Below are positions 34,853-47,284 of a stretch of DNA of 64,000 nt, one piece after another. The notes under the pieces were generated by a model, which worked only from the letters and a program-made list of their open reading frames with translations, was not told the origin of the DNA and did no database searches. The position numbers and the translations under genes were made by a program. The stretch spans positions 426,190 to 490,189 of the forward strand of contig JAAOMT010000494.1 in NCBI GenBank assembly GCA_016748015.1, written 5' to 3'. This stretch comes from Geosiphon pyriformis. Taxonomy: Eukaryota; Glomeromycota; Glomeromycetes; Archaeosporales; Geosiphonaceae. Position 1 is the first letter of the stretch. Every line of letters starts with the position of its first letter.

Positions 34853-36100
34853 ATTCAGTGGCATCAATTGCCGTAAGTTTATTATCGATCCAAACTTTCT
34901 TCTCTAACTATTATGAACAGGCCTCAAATCTTTTCCAGCCACATTTTGAATGGAGCAGTGGATCGATTTGAATTGTGGCAAATTGTTTTCTGTTTCTCTT
35001 TTCGGATTGAAACAGAATCTTTCACATGTATAGTCGTTCTCCCCCGATTGCCTTCGTGATCCATTTTTGTTTATTTCAAATATACAACGGGTTGAAAATT
35101 GTAAATTTTTTATTAGACTGAATCCCCTTGATTGAAATCCAAACCCTTGTTCAGTTGTTTGCCTGATATTAATTTGTTTTGTTTACCTATGCACCAGCAG
35201 TAGTATTATTATTTCAAAGGTATAGTCAAAAATTAAGATTTCCTATTATTTTTAAAAAATTTTGGCAATTCACTTGGTTCCATTTGTCCTTGTTTCTTGG
35301 TTAATACTGGCTACATCCTTAAGTAAAAATATTTTTTGAATAAGAATTTCAGCCAAATTGATGAATCAAAAAACTTTGAATCCATATCGTGCCGTTTTAC
35401 AATGGCTAAAAGAATTTTGGCTGTACTTTTGTATAATATTTTCCCCTGAAGCTAGCCCTTTTTTATCACATTATTGCATTCTTAAAAGGTCTCTAATACA
35501 CTCGAGACTGATTCTCGACTTCCTGCATCAATCCCCCACGAGGTCATTTTAGGCACGGACTCTATTTATTTGTACACACAATATTTGTGTTTCACATATA
35601 TTAGACGCTTGCAAATAAACTTCATAATTTAAATTTTGGGAATTTTCAAATTTTTGTTTGGAAAACAAAATTTAGAATTCCCGAAAATTGTTCACAAATG
35701 AAAAGTTCTCGGATTTTTTGACAAAAAGACTTATCGATATGAATTGATGAGCTCATATTTATTTATTTTCATTAAAATAATCTAGAATACGAATTCTATC
35801 AACCATCTATGTTTCCCACTATAATTAATTATTAATTGTAATTATCATTCTCTTTAACAAGAATCATATTTCAATATCTGAGATAATCAATTCAAAAGCT
35901 TTGAATTTTTCTCTTTGTAGTTGTGATATTCAAAACTTTTGTTATTGATTTCACTCTTAAAACTCTTTTTGTTTCTTTTTGTTTAAAAACCGAGGATTGC
36001 ATTTTCAATTAAGAAAACACTTATAAAGATAAGCTCCCATATACACTTTGTAATTGGCGCTGTAAAGATAAAATCACGTATTGTTTATTTTCTATTGTTG
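34853..36100. other. 3' flank of the CBF1-like gene
   Basis: Mixed-composition noncoding sequence. A short open frame at 35358-35552 shows no coding features. The only structure noted is the inverted repeat at 35634-35687. Confidence 0.55.
35634..35687. repeat. imperfect inverted repeat (foldback)
   Basis: GGGAATTTTCAAATTTTTGTTT pairs with AAACAAAATTTAGAATTCCC across a loop of four bases, with about two bulges and an outer TTTT/AAAA extension. It could be a small foldback element or a 3' RNA hairpin. Confidence 0.55.
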
Positions 36101-38299
36101 GTTCGCATTTTGCATTCTTTTGGTTTTTTTTTAAATTTGAGTTAACAGTGCTTGAACTTTTAATTATTGATTTAATCAAAGAAGTTATTTTAAAGTAATT
36201 TTTATTGTTTTCAATTTTAATTAGATTTTTATACCTTTTTTTTTGATAATGTAAGAATATAATTTAATTATTTGTTTTTTCTTAAATTAAAATATTTCAG
36301 TTATTATAATTGTATTTTAAATTTTATAATATAATTTGTCAAAAAATTTTGTTTGTTTTTAATGGTTTAAAGTATTATATATTGTGAGCATTTTAATTGA
36401 CTCTTTTTTGAAAAAACTTTTGTTTTATACTTGGGATATAATTTATCTATGTTTTAATATTTGGAACCAAAAATTGGCATGAAATTTTTATTACTATGGT
36501 AAATATTATATTATGATTTCATATAGTAATAGTGCTAAAACTTGAAATTTTTATTTTTTATTTTTTAAAAAAATGTGTTTTACGATATTTAAAAAGTTTT
36601 AACATTTTAAATGAATACAATTTATTAAAACAAAATTTTTTGTACAAATTATAATAAGACTAATAATTTTAAAATTAATTGACTACTAATTTTTTTATTA
36701 GCTTTAATAAAATAAGATCCAAGTATTATTTATTTATTTTAATTACAATTAAGATTAATTATAAAACATAACATATAGTTTTTATATATAATTAATTACT
36801 TAAAACAAAATTAAAACCAAAAATAATTTAAATTTTTATTATTAAGAACAAATTTAATTATTTAAAGTTTATATTAAATTTAATTTTAAAGTTAAATGAT
36901 TATCACAAAATAATTATATACTTGAATATATTATTATTTTATTAAAAGTCTTAATTTGAATTTTTTTAAAAAACAAATTTTTTAATTTTATAACAGGTTT
37001 ATTTTTAGTAATTAATAATAAAAAATCTGTATTATTAGAATATTAATAAGTTTAATTATTAATTTTACCAAGTAAATTAACTTTGGTCTTTAAATTTTAA
37101 AAAATTTAATTTAAATTCAAAGTAAAACAAATTAATTAATATAAAATAAGATTAAAAAAATAGTTTATAATAATTTTAAACACAAATAATAGCTTAAAAA
37201 ACACTTTTAATTAAATTTATAAATAGTACAATCAAAAAAATTAACCAATTCAGTTTTAAAAATATTATATAATAATTACTTTTTTTAATTTTGAATAAAA
37301 ATTTTTTAAAGTTTTTTAAAATACATAATATAAACCAGCAAATTTTAATAATTTAAATTAAATACTTAAAAACATTTTTAATATTATTAACAAAAATATT
37401 AAGTAAAATATTATAAAAAATTATAGTAACAAAAAAAATGTATTAATTATTACAAATTTTTTTTGAAAATAATTAAAAATAATTTTTGATATTAATATTA
37501 GTAACAATATTTAAAAATTATTTTTTTATAATTCGTAAAATTTGAAAAACAAAAAATTGTAAAAAAAATATTTAAAATAAAAACCAACTTAATATAAGTT
37601 TTATAAAAAAATAATTAAATTTTATTTAAAATACAAAAAATAAAGTCAAAATAAAACCAAAACTATATTATTAAATTTAAATTAAATTTTTTTTTAATTA
37701 TTTATTAAAAAATATACTATTTAAATACAAATTTAAAAAATAAAATAAAATAATTATTTAAAAAATTTATAAAAATAAAATATGAATAAATCTAAATAAA
37801 ATACTTTGTTTTAAGAACTATCTTAAAAAATTAGTTCAGTTAAGATTGAAAATTACAGAATTTTATTTAATTAGTTATTAAAAAACATAATACATAAAAA
37901 TTTTAATTAAGCAAAAAAGTAATAATAATGTATTTAACATAATTTTTATTCATTATTTAAATATGTAAAATAATAAAGTTGAGTAATTAAATAAAGAAAA
38001 TATATAAATAAAAAATGTGTAAATATTTAATATTTAATAAATTGTATTATTATGTTCTAATTAACTATCTTTATTACAAATATATATTTATGTTTTTTTA
38101 ATAATAAATTATAATATTTAAAAATTATTTTGTAAAAAACTTTAAAATAAAATATAAAATATAATTAAAAACTAAAATTGCTTACCAAAAAAATAAAAAA
38201 CATATAAATAAATTAGTTATTACATCAAAAAAATTAAATACTAAGTATTATTAACTAATATATTAAAATTTTGTTTATTATACAAAAAACTTTATTATT
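36101..38299. other. AT-rich gene-free block
   Basis: Extremely AT-rich. Apart from the LINE relic at about 37200-37440 nothing is recognisable. The boundary at about 38300 is the tail of LINE L4. Confidence 0.55.
37200..37440 (-). pseudogene. L7: second AT-eroded relic of the second LINE family
   Basis: On the minus strand FYNILLNIFVNNIKN (about 37365-37420) and NIFKTELVNFF followed by CTIYKF (about 37215-37275) parallel the L6 stretches FYNISLNIFFNNIKN and NIFKIKLINFLFGCIVFKIS in the same order and similar spacing. This supports a common coding origin. Frame breaks are frequent. Confidence 0.45.
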
Positions 38300-38436
38300 A
38301 TTTTTTTTAATTTATTTATTTAACGAATGAAGCCCAACTGCTACCTAGTACATAGAACCAAACTAAGTGGCTTAAACTAAATGCGATTCACATACTTTCT
38401 ACATGTAGCTAGCCACTTGGGCCAGACAAGACAACA

Positions 38437-41400
38437 CTATACACTTAAACTAACACACAGATTACCATCCAAACTGGAAAAAAAAGAACAAGGCCTGCGA
38501 TGGCCAAAACTTACAACAAAAGATTCTACAATGCCAAGCAACCTGATTACTCCATCCGAAAGTATAGAAGTCATGCAATACAACAGTCCTAACACCAAAC
38601 CATCATCACTAACCAAACCTGCCTTCTTTATGTCCACCCTAAATTTAGACCTAGCCAACCACACTTTAGATCAATGTAACTTAACCAAATACCTTACAAA
38701 GTCAACAATCACACCAGAAGCACACTTAACATCCTCAAAAATGCCAACAGCCTCTGCACACCAATCCTTAAGCACAAATTCTCTACACATGACTGAATAC
38801 AAGCCAACATCCGATCGGCAGAGATCAAGAATCCTCAAGACAGAGGAAGAAGACAAGTTACATGCACCAGCCATGGAAATCCAATGATCAGATGCCTTTG
38901 ACAGAATATCCTTCTGTACATAAACATTTCAAGAACAAGTAAAAATGTGGTTGGGCAACTCCACCTCATCACACAACAAACATTGAACACCAAGATAACA
39001 TTTATTGTACAATCTTTTGCGAATAGCCACTAGCAATCTTCTGTGTAGAGCCTTCATCAAGTATGTGTAAAGACTCGCTGATTTCCGGCTGGTAAATCCA
39101 GCAAGCATGTGCAAGTCAGAATGCCAGACCTGTGCAGAAATGTCCCAATCAAAACACTACAACGGAATAGCTGGAACCACATCATAACTCGGACCAGCCT
39201 CTCAATGAGCACGACAAACAGATCTAAAAATATCCCTGACAAAGTAATGAGCATTACCTGAAACTGCAGTACCCTCAGCCAACAGAAAACACTCACGAAC
39301 TCCAGCCGGCAAAAAAATGGAAGAGCCAGCAGTCTCACCAGCCAGTGCATCAGCTCAATTGTTGCCAGGAACTCCAGAATGATCTTTGACCTTAACCCAA
39401 CTCACAGCAAGATCCTTATCCCTAATCAAATTGGCAACATGTTTTCTCTCAATCCAACAATAATTGCAAAAGTCAGAGACAACAAAAGCCAATTCAGACA
39501 CACACGCATCAATGGCAGCTTGGCTGTCGAAATGCAAAACCACTAAACAGAAGGAAGGAACGCATTCCAGAGCAAGAGCCACAGCCTGCAATTCCGACAG
39601 AGTTGAAGATAAAAGCCCACATATACCAACACCAACTCCTGTATCCAAAGCAGAAAAATAAGCAGCAGCCCCACTAACCACACTGAAGAAGCCAGCTGAT
39701 TTTAATGAACTATCAGTATAAACATCCAAAAAGTCAGACCAAACTTCAAGCAGACTATCCTGCACAAAAGCAAACTGGTCAGAGTTCAAAACACTACAGT
39801 CCAAAAAACCACCAGCATTATCAGCAGTAGGCGGTGCCAAGCCCCTATCCAGCAAGAACTTATGTGTGATATTGAACCAATGAGGCACAGAGCCCCTGGA
39901 ATCAAGTCTCTTCCAATGATGAAAAGTCTTCTAATCCATTACAGCACCTTTTTTGTCAAGAAGTCTGTTACCAAAAGCAACTCCAAAATGCTTCAGAGAA
40001 CGAACACAACTAAGAAACAAGAACTTCCCTAAAATCACAGGCATAGGAAAAACACCAGGATCCCTAAAAGCACTAGGCAAAATGTTCACCAAAGACAACT
40101 CACAATCCAAAAAAATTCTGACCATACCAGCTAAAAAATTGTTTACAAGACTAACATGCAGCTTGACTGGAAACTGCAATGGGTTCAAGGGCATCCACCC
40201 AAGAACCTGCAAATCCAAGAAGCAATGGAGAAACAACTGACCAAGAATACCCGGAGCATTTGAAAAAGAAATCACAGCAGCCACCTTGCTTTCAGATTGT
40301 ATCTGATTGAAAGGCTTCAAGCCATAAAGAGAAGGATAATGCAAAGCTTTATTCGGGAAGTCACAAGGCAAGTAAGCCTTAGACCTAAGACCCTTTCTTA
40401 CCAAAATGTCCCACTTGTGACATACACCAGAGAAGACAAAACTAAACTGCATTCTGTAACTAATAATTGGCTGCAAAACAGCTGAGACCAAATAAGAAAA
40501 CTGCTTGTCCATGATGACTTTCCTGAGTACTATATTGGTAAAAAAACAGACATCCAAGTGCACCTTGGTTAAACTAGGTTTGGACAACCCTTCAGTTAAC
40601 AAAAAGATTCCCAGATACCTATAAGCCTCACCCTTTTTTGCTATAGAGATCGGGTGACCACTAATACTTAGTGAAGCAACCTTGACATCCTGATTAATTG
40701 GAATGACCACCGTCTTCTCATTATTAATTGAAATATCATTGATAGAAAAAAATTCACTAGCAATATTAAGAGCATACTGCGTAGAAGCCTGGCAATCTCC
40801 TACTCAAATTGTATTATTCACAAAAGCACCAGCAGCAAAAAAAGAGGACATCCCACCACTACTCTCGATTCTGCCAGTCTTTGTCACAAACTTAGTGTCA
40901 ATTCTGTATCCACACAAATGTTCATGCCATTTGACCTCACACAATAGCAGATTATAGAAGATTCTCCAAAGAAGGGGGGAGAAAACCTCACCTTGATCCA
41001 AACCATCGTGCACACAATAGCCATTCGACAGACTGAAATCTATCATGACTCTGTTAACCCTATCATTGTATATGCCATTGAAGAAACTAATGAACCTACT
41101 GCACATCTTGATGTGCTTTAAGCTTGCTTCCAAGTAGTACCACCCAACTGAGTTATATGCCTTATTCATATTCTGCAGCACCAACCAAAGTTCTCGATTC
41201 TTTTCCAAAGCATTCTCAACTACCGAGCTGACAGCAAACACTGGAGACTGGATAGACATACCCTTTAAAACAGAAAAATTATCATCATGCAGAACACCAA
41301 ACTTGCTACAAGCTGATAAAATCCTGTCAGAAAGAACCTTGGAGAGAATCTTCCTGGCAGTCTTGATTAGCACAATAGGCCGAATGTTCATAAGAACCCC

Positions 41401-43128
41401 ATCCCAGTCATAAGATTTCGAAATCATCAAAATCCACGCTCTCCTCTACAAAGTAGGCACACCCCCAACAACCAGACACGCATTCAACAGCTCCAGAAGA
41501 CAACCCAACACTGCATCACCATCATGTTTTCACAGCTCATTAGGAATGCCAGACAAGTCAGCAGTCTTGCCATCAAGCAGACCCCCAACAACTGAGAACA
41601 GCTCACCCAAACCGATTTCACGTATTACCCCAGAAAAAACATTATCTCATATATGATCCAAAGACACATACTGGTAGACCCAGAGTTCAGACACCACTGT
41701 AGACACCACCCGCTTTCTCGTCTATTCCATCATAATCTCGTCCACCTTAGACTTCACCTCCACAGGTTCTAGAACCAAGTCATCATCAACAACCAAATGA
41801 TCAAGAATCACCTTGCAAAAAGGCCGATCCAATACACTTCTTATCATGCCCCCTTTATTAGAAGCAAAGCTCTCCATGCGTCTTTTTACAGCTTCCCTAA
41901 TAGAAGCTTCCTTAGCCAACCTTGATTTAAACATCTTTGACTTCCTGTAATCTTTGTGACTTGATGACAGATACTTAAGAAGAACCATACTACTTACATC
42001 CAATCTAACTAAATCAGAGAACGCGCAAGCTTTGGCTTTATCCAAAGTAGACCATTTTTTTATGAGACAATCAACTTCAAGCACATCACCAGCACAAACC
42101 ACACCAACAATCTTGGCAATGAGTAACTCCAACCCAAAGAACTTTGAAGAATGCTTATTTCTAGAACATTGAAATTCACTAAACTATTGTCTGGAAAAAA
42201 TTCCATTAGCAGACTCAACCATCACTTTTCCTAAAATTGCCCATATGGTGTCCAAATCACCACCAGCTTTGGCATCAGAGAAGAGGTCTTTGATCAACAG
42301 AAGCTTAGCCGAAACACAATCCCTAAACTCAGACCACTTGGAAGCATCTGCGTCCTTGACCTTGAACTTCCAACAATCCTTGTTAGCTTGCTTGTGCAAA
42401 CTATTCAATTGAACATTCAAAAGTCCACCCAGATTAACTGACACCATGACAGCTTCATGGTCTGTATCAAAAAATTCTGAGACTGACCCAACCCAATGCT
42501 TAGCAACAGCAGAAGACAGATTCTCACTAACCAAAATATAATCAATAGTTTTTTTCATCCCTCTCAAGTTGCTCCACATAGAAGCCTTTGCCAATTGATG
42601 GCCAGCAAGCGAATTGACCAGACCAAAACCCAAGCAAAACCCATAACTTGCACTCCTTCCAGATTCATTTTCATTAAAATCTCCACCCAAGACAACAAAA
42701 TTGCTGGCATTAACAGTCTTAGCAATGAATGAATTAACCACAGACGCCTGCCCAAAACAAACACCCGGAGAGATGCCAGCATACAAACCAAGTACAGTCA
42801 CTGAAAGCTTGCCTTTGAACAAAAAACGCACCGAAATAACTCAACCAGGGACCTCTTCAATCTTAGAAACATGTCAAGCCAGTGAACTGTTCATAATAAT
42901 CACAACCCCAATACCAACAAAACCCTTATCCAATTCCAAAAAAAAAATTCACACTCCATCGAACTTATCTGCAATCCATGGCCTAGTAAAAGACCTTAAC
43001 TTTGTTTCTGTGACAAATAAGACCAAATTGCTAAAAACGCGATGCCAACATATAACATCCTCCTGCTTGGCAGAGACATTGATTTCACGAACATTACACA
43101 TAGCAAATTTCCAAACCAGACCGCTCAT
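38437..43128 (-). pseudogene. LINE L4 ORF2, inactivated
   Basis: Start MSGLVWKFAMCNVREIN at 43128, overlapping the ORF1 stop. Endonuclease: TETKL near 43010, intact GGDFNENE near 42655-42690, DTDH near 42455. RT: motif A reads QNMNKAYNSVGW near 41145-41180 (Asp-to-Asn), motif B GLDQGEVFSPL near 40980-41010, motif C FVNN at 40813-40824. RNase H: YTDSSL near 39715, SELQ near 39590, FDSQ near 39525, VKDHSGVPGN near 39360-39390. C2HC finger: CLLC...PNHIFTC near 38945-38990 with His kept. Multiple stops from Trp and Arg codons, for example near 42184 and 41720, make it nonfunctional. Confidence 0.9.
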
Positions 43129-45017
43129 TGAAATGAAAGCAGTAAAGAGGTATCCGAATCAGAACACAAGAGATCTAATCTCGTCAAAACAGAACCAACT
43201 GAAGCCTCCAGAGCTGACAATTTAGACTCCAAGCCACCCATTTTAGTGGTCAAAACCTTTGAACTACTTGAACTAAAACCTGCATCCAACTCAGCATTTG
43301 AGGAAGGGGAAGAGGGTGACATTAATATGCCATCTAAAACCATATCTGAGTCCAAAACAGGAGCCACAGGTACAGAGCCAACCAAAGAAGGAGTATCAAA
43401 ATATGGCATCATGGGCACCAATTCAACAAAACTCAGTTTTCTAAGAATGCCAGAAACCTGGTCAGCCAAAAATTCAAGAGAGTGCTCCAAAAATGCCAAC
43501 CGAGCACCCAAGGGAGACTTGTCAATTGGGGAGGAGGGAGCACCACCAACCAAACCCGAAGCACCTGACAAAGAAGGGCCAAAACCAAAACCAGAGCCAG
43601 AGGAAGAGCCACCAGCAGAGGAAGCAAGAGAGACCACCTGAGCCCAAGATTTGCCACCAAAGACAGTAGGGTGAGAGATAGAAACATTCTTCTTTACATA
43701 TAACTTGGCTAAATGAAAGTGATCTGCACTGAAAACATATTTTCCTTTTTTTTTCAAAGCAATAGAAAGTGTAGAAACAGAAACATCAGACACATCGCAT
43801 TCCAAGGCTAAGTATCCAAATCTCCCACATTTTTTACACCAAACCAAGCCTAACCTAGCCCAAGAAAATCTCACACTGCCAAAAATCGGTTCTGTGCAAA
43901 AAGCAGCTTTTAGCTTCTCCTCAGAATCAAAACCAACCACAGCACAGCAAACCCTATTGCCCATTTCAAATGACTGATTGATAATGCAAGTTTTCCCATC
44001 AGCCTCTCTTAATAGATTGCCAAGATTATGAGCCATTGTTCCTACCAGCAAAGTAAACAACAGTGCTCTGAACTGATCTCTAGAAGCCCAAGTCTTGTGA
44101 TCTCTCACAGCCATAGCTACACACACCAAATCTTTCCCAATTAGGAATGACCACTTAGAAGCCAAATGCACTGCCTGTTCTGATTTGGCAAACTTAACCA
44201 CAGCCTTCTGCCATAGCCCAACCAGTTGTATGCAGATCGACTTATTTTCTCCAAATTTGGCTACTGTGGTAATGATCATGTCCTTAGGCATATTCATGAG
44301 AATTTCCTTGATTATTACGGCCCAATCTGAGTGAACTTCTTGTCTTTTGAGATTGCTGTTTACGATAATCCCCTTCTTCCTAGCCAATAATACAGCTCTT
44401 TCCATGCTTCCTTCTGATGTGAATGTGGATCTGATGATTCCTTCAAATTTTGAGGGAGTAGTGGCCCTCCCAAAACCATTAATTTCTGAAAATAATTTTC
44501 TTATGACCTGAGTTTTGGCCATTGCTGATTTCCCTTCTACAGCTGAAAGATCGATGTCCAAAGTGAAAAATTTTTTCACAGACATCTCAACCTGAGTTTT
44601 AACAATTTTAGGATCAATCCACTTTTTATCCAGAGGGATAGACACACGAAGGGAAAGCACAATTTCATTATTACTTATAGTAAAGTCAGGAGAGCCAAGT
44701 AGAGATCCAAATATTGTGCCAGTATTAACACGTTTTGCCTTAGAAGTGGTTGCAGCTGAATCTAAAAGAGACCCTCTATGTACACCTGTTATGCCAACAT
44801 CCTTATCATCACCAAACAGACTATCCACATCAGAGTACACACTATCACCAGGCCCAGATTTACTTAAAGAGATATCTCTCTCATCACCAGAGTGTTTAAT
44901 ATTGTCAAGAACCACTCTTTTTTTCTGAGCAAAAAAACCACCAGCAGGACTATAGAAAGCACTTTTGGGCACCTTTTTTTTTGACATATCACTGCTCGAA
45001 GCAGTCTTCAAATCCAT
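43125..45017 (-). CDS. LINE L4 ORF1, intact 630 aa, RRM-like and zinc-knuckle RNA-binding protein
   Basis: An open frame from ATG (MDLKTASSSDMSKKK) to TGA. Approximate residues: 1-120 Ser/Lys/Asp-rich, likely disordered; 125-205 a conserved region; 230-305 RRM-like (VIIKEILMNMPKDMI, KFGENKSI, WQKAVVKFA); 315-395 a second alpha/beta region of similar pattern; 394-407 a CCHC knuckle (CKKCGRFGYLALEC) in which the His is Tyr, while L3 keeps His. The C-terminal third is Ser/Gly/Pro-rich. It would bind element RNA. It is the only long element ORF still open in this LINE family here. Confidence 0.88.
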   Translation of the reverse strand: MDLKTASSSDMSKKKVPKSAFYSPAGGFFAQKKRVVLDNIKHSGDERDISLSKSGPGDSVYSDVDSLFGDDKDVGITGVHRGSLLDSAATTSKAKRVNTGTIFGSLLGSPDFTISNNEIVLSLRVSIPLDKKWIDPKIVKTQVEMSVKKFFTLDIDLSAVEGKSAMAKTQVIRKLFSEINGFGRATTPSKFEGIIRSTFTSEGSMERAVLLARKKGIIVNSNLKRQEVHSDWAVIIKEILMNMPKDMIITTVAKFGENKSICIQLVGLWQKAVVKFAKSEQAVHLASKWSFLIGKDLVCVAMAVRDHKTWASRDQFRALLFTLLVGTMAHNLGNLLREADGKTCIINQSFEMGNRVCCAVVGFDSEEKLKAAFCTEPIFGSVRFSWARLGLVWCKKCGRFGYLALECDVSDVSVSTLSIALKKKGKYVFSADHFHLAKLYVKKNVSISHPTVFGGKSWAQVVSLASSAGGSSSGSGFGFGPSLSGASGLVGGAPSSPIDKSPLGARLAFLEHSLEFLADQVSGILRKLSFVELVPMMPYFDTPSLVGSVPVAPVLDSDMVLDGILMSPSSPSSNAELDAGFSSSSSKVLTTKMGGLESKLSALEASVGSVLTRLDLLCSDSDTSLLLSFQ

Positions 45018-45143
45018 AACGAAAGGGTTATTGTTTAAGGAAATGTTGAAAGAAAACTAACAAGAAAAAATAAAAAAACTTCTTTTTCAGAAAATGTGCT
45101 TTTTGAGGATTTTTGGAGATAAGAGAGAAAGAAGTTTTTCCCA

Positions 45144-45908
45144 ATTTTTTATTATTTAAATCTTTTAAAAATTTTTAAATTAAAATACTAAAAATAATTT
45201 TATTTATTTATATTTTTAATTATTATAACTATTTCCCAAAATATTTGATAATTATTCTAAAAATTAATATTAACTCTAAAAATACTATTTAAATTATTTA
45301 TAACTATTACTAAAAAACATATTAATTATATTTAAACAAAATCAGTTATAACTTTAATCACAAATTCATAAAATTATTATTCTTATAAAAGAAACACAAA
45401 AAATTACTCTGAAATTTACTTATCAAAACTTTTAAAACAAGCTTTAAAAAAATTAATGTTCACATTTATTGATATTTTACCAAATACTACAATTTAACAA
45501 AAACTTTAACAGTATTTTAATAAATAAAACAATAAATATTCTTTAATTTATAGATATTTTTATATTAAAAAACCATTTTATAAAAAAAGATTAAAGCTTA
45601 AAACAACAAATTTTACAATTAAAGCTATTTAGAAACAATTTTACAATAAATTTAAGATAATAATTAGATTAATAAATATTTATTATAAATTTAAAACAGC
45701 TTTTAGATTTTATAATCTATTTTATATTTGTGAAAACATTTTATAAAACCAAATTTTATAATTTTTAAAGATTTAATATATTAAAAAACTTACAAAATTA
45801 AAATTTTAATAATTTTCAGACCAAATTTTTTCAATAATTTTCAATTATTATTTCAAAATTACAGATAGTATTTGGACTTTAATAAAGCTTAGTTTTAAGA
45901 AAAAATTA
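45144..45908. other. AT-rich block between L4 and a decayed LTR
   Basis: No gene seen. A stretch near 45865-45890 (TAGTATTTGGACTTTAATAAA) loosely resembles the LINE 3' terminus on the plus strand, but the upstream sequence does not read as LINE protein. Confidence 0.4.
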
Positions 45909-46886
45909 TGTTATTAGCTAAAATTTAAGATATTAATTAACCTAAAATTATCTTTATAATTTTTATTATTAACTAGTATATATTATTATTTTAATTTATT
46001 ACTTATTATCTTATTAAATTATCTGAATTATTATTTAATTAATAATTTAATTTGTACAAAACACAAATATAACCAAATTGTAATGATAGAATTATGCAAT
46101 ATGTCAAATTATAGAACATTTAAAATTTGCTGAAATATTTAGTAATTTGACAAAATAATTTATAGTTTATAAAAATAATTTGTAATTTAACAAAATGTAT
46201 CTTTAGTTTACTAAAATATTAGGAAAAAAACGTGTTAAATTATAGAATAATATTATAATAAGTTGTATAAAAAAAGAGCTTTTTTCTTTAAAAATATTTA
46301 TTTTTAATTTAGAATTATCTTTTATCAAATATCTTTTTTTAGAATAATTTTTTTTACAAATCAATTTCAATAAAACTTATTTGGAAAACATAAAATTTTT
46401 TAATTATTATTGCTTTAAAATTAATTATTTTATATTAATATTTTGAAATTAATTAACTATTAATTTTAGTAATTATTAATAATTTTTAGGCTTAAATTTG
46501 AAATAACTTTTTTAACCTATTTTTATTTTTTTTAGTTTATTTTATTTTATTTTTTATTTTTATTATTATTAAATAATTTACAATTAAGATTTTCTGTAAA
46601 AAAATTGATTTTTATTGCAAAGTAACTACATATTATTTTAAAAAACTTACAAATAAAATTTTTTTATTAAAGAATTGACTTTTATTATAAAGTAACTATA
46701 CAAATAATTGGTATAAAATTGACTATTTTATTATAAACTCAATAGTATATATAGTTCAAAATATAGAAAAATATTTTAGAAAAAGAATTAATTTATCAAA
46801 AATTTATTAACTTTTAGCAATAGTAAAATTAACAACAAAACAATATTAATAATATTAAAAAAAATGTAAAAAAATTTCTAATAACA
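45909..46886 (+). repeat. solo LTR of the copy D family, eroded to near-pure AT (978 bp)
   Basis: It aligns end to end with the LTR of copy D (983 bp) and the solo LTR at 48470-49434. Its start TGTTATTAGCTAAAATTTAAGATATT matches TGTTACCAGACAAAATTAGAGATATT. Inner blocks match too: AATGTATCTTTAGTTTA, GTTGTATAAAA, AAAGTAACTACA and an end CTAATAACA against CTGGTAACA. Almost every difference is C-to-T or G-to-A in this copy. Flanking ATTA and ATAA could be a mutated 4-bp target duplication. Confidence 0.8.
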
Positions 46887-47284
46887 ATAATTACTTGCCA
46901 ATGACTATTGTTTAAATTCAATATAAAAAACTATTTATTTCTACCAAATAAATTAAACAATTTTTAAATTAATAATATTAAATAGTTATTATTATAAATA
47001 ATACTATTAAGTTTGTAATAGTTTACACAAAATTGTATTTTGCTATTTTATTTAGATTAATATTACTAATAATAATTATAAACTTATAAATAATTGAATT
47101 AATTTACTGTTGTTATAAATAGATTTTTTGAATAAATATTGGTAATTTCTGTAATTTGGTGTTTAAATTAAGTAAAATGTATTTTAAAAAATTTTTAAAG
47201 ATTTTATATTAAAGTTTTTTATATAATAGAGAGAAATTTATTTGATAGTAGTTGATAATAACTTTAATGATTTTTTTAGTTTTT
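46887..47284. other. AT-rich flank of LINE L5
   Basis: No gene or repeat recognised. It ends at the tail of L5. Confidence 0.45.

Larger units (their letters stand above)
38300..45143 (-). mobile_element. LINE L4, full length (about 6.84 kb)
   Basis: Same family as L1, L2, L3 and L5. The 5' UTR (45018-45143) matches L3, with a shared run of TTTTTCTTGTTAGT upstream of the ATG. The 3' end is near 38320, with a TAA/A-rich tail on the minus strand. ORF1 is intact and ORF2 is broken. The two overlap by ATGA at 43128-43125. Confidence 0.92.

Noticed and set aside
35358-35552. Short open frame downstream of the CBF1-like gene
   Set aside because: Composition and residues do not look coding, and no exon partners were seen.
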